Assembly: GCF_029953595.1 (NCBI RefSeq)
Contig: NZ_CP124535.1
Location: 620,001 to 684,000, forward strand
Direction of reading: 5' to 3'
Length of the DNA stretch: 64,000 nt
Source of the DNA: Fuscovulum ytuae
GTDB taxonomy: Bacteria; Pseudomonadota; Alphaproteobacteria; Rhodobacterales; Rhodobacteraceae
How positions within the stretch are numbered: position 1 is the first letter of the stretch; every line of letters starts with the position of its first letter. This document shows positions 62,311 to 64,000 of the stretch, piece after piece. Position numbers and translations under genes: made by a program. Below the pieces are notes generated by a model. It was not told where the DNA came from and made no database searches. It saw only the letters and a list, made by a program, of their open reading frames with translations.

Positions 62311-63315
62311 ATGACCGACACCGCCCTTGGCCCGCTTCTCGACAGCCCCCCGCCCGTGATGGATGTGGCTGATGTGGCGGCGCTTTTGTTGCGGCATTGG
62401 GACCTGACCGGGGCGCTTTCACCGCTGACTTCGGAACGCGACCTGAACCATCGCCTTGACGCGCCGCATGGCCGTTTCGTGGTCAAGATCGGAAACCGCG
62501 CCGAAGACCCTGCCGTGACGCGCATGCAAACCCGCGCCCTCCGCCATGCCGCCGCTGCCGACCCTTCGCTGCCCATCCCACGCGTAGTGGCGACGGGGCA
62601 AGGGGCGGATGACATCCGCCTGCCCGGGGGCGAGGTGATGCGCGTTCTGACTTGGCTGGACGGCGCGCCGCTCGCAGGCCTTCCATACAGCCCCGCGCAG
62701 GCCGTGGGCGTCGCCCGGTTAGGCGCAGGGCTGGCCCGCGCACTGCGTGGCTTCACAGACCCCGCCGCTGACCACATCCTTCAATGGGACATTCGTCACG
62801 CCCTGCGCCTGCGCCCGCTGCTGCCGCATGTGGCCGATCTGCGTCTTCGTGGTCTTTGTAGCCGCACGCTTGACGCCTTTGAGGCGCGGGTGATCCCTGC
62901 CTTACCCCATCTGCCATGGCAGGTGATCCATGGCGACCTTAATCCGCATAACCTTTTGGGTGATCCTTCTGCTCCGGATCAGGTAACCGGCATCCTTGAT
63001 TTTGGCGATATGGTCCGCACCCCTCGCCTTTGCGATGCTGCCATCGCCGCCGCCTATCAGATCGACGCTGACCGTGCCGAGGAAAGCCTTGCCGCCTTCA
63101 GCGAAGCATGGGCCGAAATCGACCCCTTCACCGATCAAGAGGCCACGCTCTTGCCCCTGATGGTTGCGTCGCGGATGGTAACGACACTGGCCATCACGGC
63201 CTTTCGTGCCGCCCGCTATCCCGAAAACGCTGCCTATATCCTACGCAACGCACCCTCTGCCACGGTGGGGCTGGTGGCGCTTGCCCCTCTGCTTGAACTG
63301 GACACCCAGACATGA
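62311..63315 (+). CDS. APH-fold phosphotransferase (hydroxylysine-kinase-like)
   Basis: 334-aa aminoglycoside-phosphotransferase-fold kinase. The nucleotide site is SERDLNHRL, catalytic loop VIHGDLNPHNLLG and metal DFGDM. The SERDxN start and LDFGDM are typical of kinases that pair with class-III aminotransferase-like phospholyases. Its stop overlaps the start of that aminotransferase (ATGA). Likely an amino-alcohol kinase such as hydroxylysine kinase. Confidence 0.85.
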   Translation: MTDTALGPLLDSPPPVMDVADVAALLLRHWDLTGALSPLTSERDLNHRLDAPHGRFVVKIGNRAEDPAVTRMQTRALRHAAAADPSLPIPRVVATGQGADDIRLPGGEVMRVLTWLDGAPLAGLPYSPAQAVGVARLGAGLARALRGFTDPAADHILQWDIRHALRLRPLLPHVADLRLRGLCSRTLDAFEARVIPALPHLPWQVIHGDLNPHNLLGDPSAPDQVTGILDFGDMVRTPRLCDAAIAAAYQIDADRAEESLAAFSEAWAEIDPFTDQEATLLPLMVASRMVTTLAITAFRAARYPENAAYILRNAPSATVGLVALAPLLELDTQT

Positions 63316-64000
63316 CCCGCGATCCCGGAACATCCGACCCGATGCCCAATGCCTTTGTCCCCGGTCAGGGTGCCTTGGGGCCGGTGGAAACTGCCATGGT
63401 CGCCCGCCGTCAAAGCCTCCTTGGGCCCGCGTATCGGTTGTTTTACGAAACCCCCGTCCATCTGGTGCGGGGGCAGGGGGTCTGGCTCTATGATCCCGAT
63501 GGGAATGCCTATTTGGACACCTATAACAACGTGGCCAGCGTGGGCCATGCCCATCCCCGCGTGGTGTCCGCGATGGCGGAACAGGCTGCGACACTCGCGA
63601 CCCATACCCGCTATCTGCATGACGGAGTGCTGGCCTATGCAGAGCGACTGCTTGGGCATTTCCCGGCGCCCCTGACGCATGTGATGTTCACCTGCACAGG
63701 GTCCGAGGCGAATGATCTGGCCCTGCGCATCGCCCGTGCGGCCACTGGAGGTACCGGGGTGATCGTCACGGCAAACGCCTATCATGGGGTTACGGCCAGC
63801 GTGGCCGAATGCTCCCCCTCATTGGGGCGCGGCGTGCCACTTGGCCCCCATGTCCGGGCGATCCCCGCACCAAATCCCCATGCCGCCGATCCCGCTGCCA
63901 CCTTCGCTGCCGATGTGCAGGCCGCCATTGACGATCTTCAACGCCACGGCATCAAACCCGCCCTCCTGATGGTGGACACGGTCTTTTCCTCTGACGGGCT
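63312..64000 (+). CDS. Class-III aminotransferase / phospholyase (partial, runs off window)
   Basis: At least 229 residues, open to the window end. It has the class-III PLP fold start: LFYETPVHLVRGQGVWLYDPDG, YLDTYNNVASVGHAHPRVV, CTGSEANDLALRIAR, and ANAYHGVT. The closest pattern is the AGXT2L/PHYKPL/ETNPPL group of phospholyases. With the upstream kinase it would phosphorylate and then eliminate phosphate from a hydroxylated amine. The active-site lysine lies beyond the window. Confidence 0.85.
   Translation, partial: MTRDPGTSDPMPNAFVPGQGALGPVETAMVARRQSLLGPAYRLFYETPVHLVRGQGVWLYDPDGNAYLDTYNNVASVGHAHPRVVSAMAEQAATLATHTRYLHDGVLAYAERLLGHFPAPLTHVMFTCTGSEANDLALRIARAATGGTGVIVTANAYHGVTASVAECSPSLGRGVPLGPHVRAIPAPNPHAADPAATFAADVQAAIDDLQRHGIKPALLMVDTVFSSDG

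Noticed and set aside
62044..62397. Minus-strand frame across tRNA-Val with RDSNPRHSRCKRDALPTEL
   Set aside because: Same artefact: translation of the complement of a tRNA.
1..64000. CRISPR arrays, insertion sequences, prophage or integrated-element boundaries
   Set aside because: No repeat-spacer pattern, transposase, integrase or att-like duplication next to the three tRNA genes was seen.

Overview
The window is a high-GC, gene-dense stretch of an alphaproteobacterial chromosome, most likely order Rhodobacterales (a Rhodobacter/Gemmobacter-like member of the Rhodobacteraceae). Support comes from a RutR-type pyrimidine operon with two matching operators, an FnrL-like box, GapR (DUF2312), a PpaA/AerR-like B12-domain protein, a ScfR-type regulator, and Liv/NMT1-type ABC operons. 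I see no phage, insertion sequence, CRISPR array or rRNA. Genus assignment is inference.

Layout. 1-8.7 kb: rutR-like regulator divergent from a pyrimidine-catabolism operon (M20 amidohydrolase, dihydropyrimidinase, degenerate SDR) followed by an NMT1-type ABC transporter that carries an extra small membrane protein. 8.8-14.5 kb: ScfR-type acyl regulator, single-domain response regulator, small membrane protein, SLC5-STAC-histidine kinase and an orphan FliM-like protein. 14.6-16.7 kb: YeeE/YedE pair plus DUF442 sulfurtransferase, divergent from a DksA-like gene with an FNR-type box. 16.8-23 kb: enoyl-CoA hydratase fused to a decayed dehydrogenase, gapR, sulfotransferase-like gene, orphan iron-type permease, tRNA-Thr, EamA exporter. 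23-28.9 kb: creatinase with LysR and GbdR-like regulators, B12-domain protein, DUF1624, cupin-SnoaL fusion.

28.9-42.9 kb is a lactam/hydantoin-type block. hyuB-hyuA-livGFHMK is one translationally coupled operon under a divergent AraC gene. A second operon, pxpA-BCCP-biotin carboxylase-pxpB-pxpC, lies under a divergent LysR gene. 43.9-50.6 kb is a homogentisate pathway (hmgA, fahA, MBL hydrolase, FAD hydroxylase, DUF2783, divergent maiA and MarR) with a clear MarR palindrome. 50.7-64 kb is mixed: dusA, Bcr/CflA exporter, a putative 2OG dioxygenase, DUF1989, beta-CASP nuclease, tgt, a PAS protein, lon, an unusual HU-like protein, two tRNA-Val genes, and a kinase plus class-III aminotransferase pair cut by the window end.

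The common theme is scavenging of nitrogen and carbon from pyrimidines, creatine, lactams/hydantoins and aromatic amino-acid breakdown products, each with its own local regulator. The best candidates for new biology are the two adjacent ATP-dependent lactam-opening systems (one with a dedicated biotin carboxylase and carrier), the SLC5-STAC kinase module with an orphan C-ring protein, and a recurring intergenic element that sits just before operon-internal genes.
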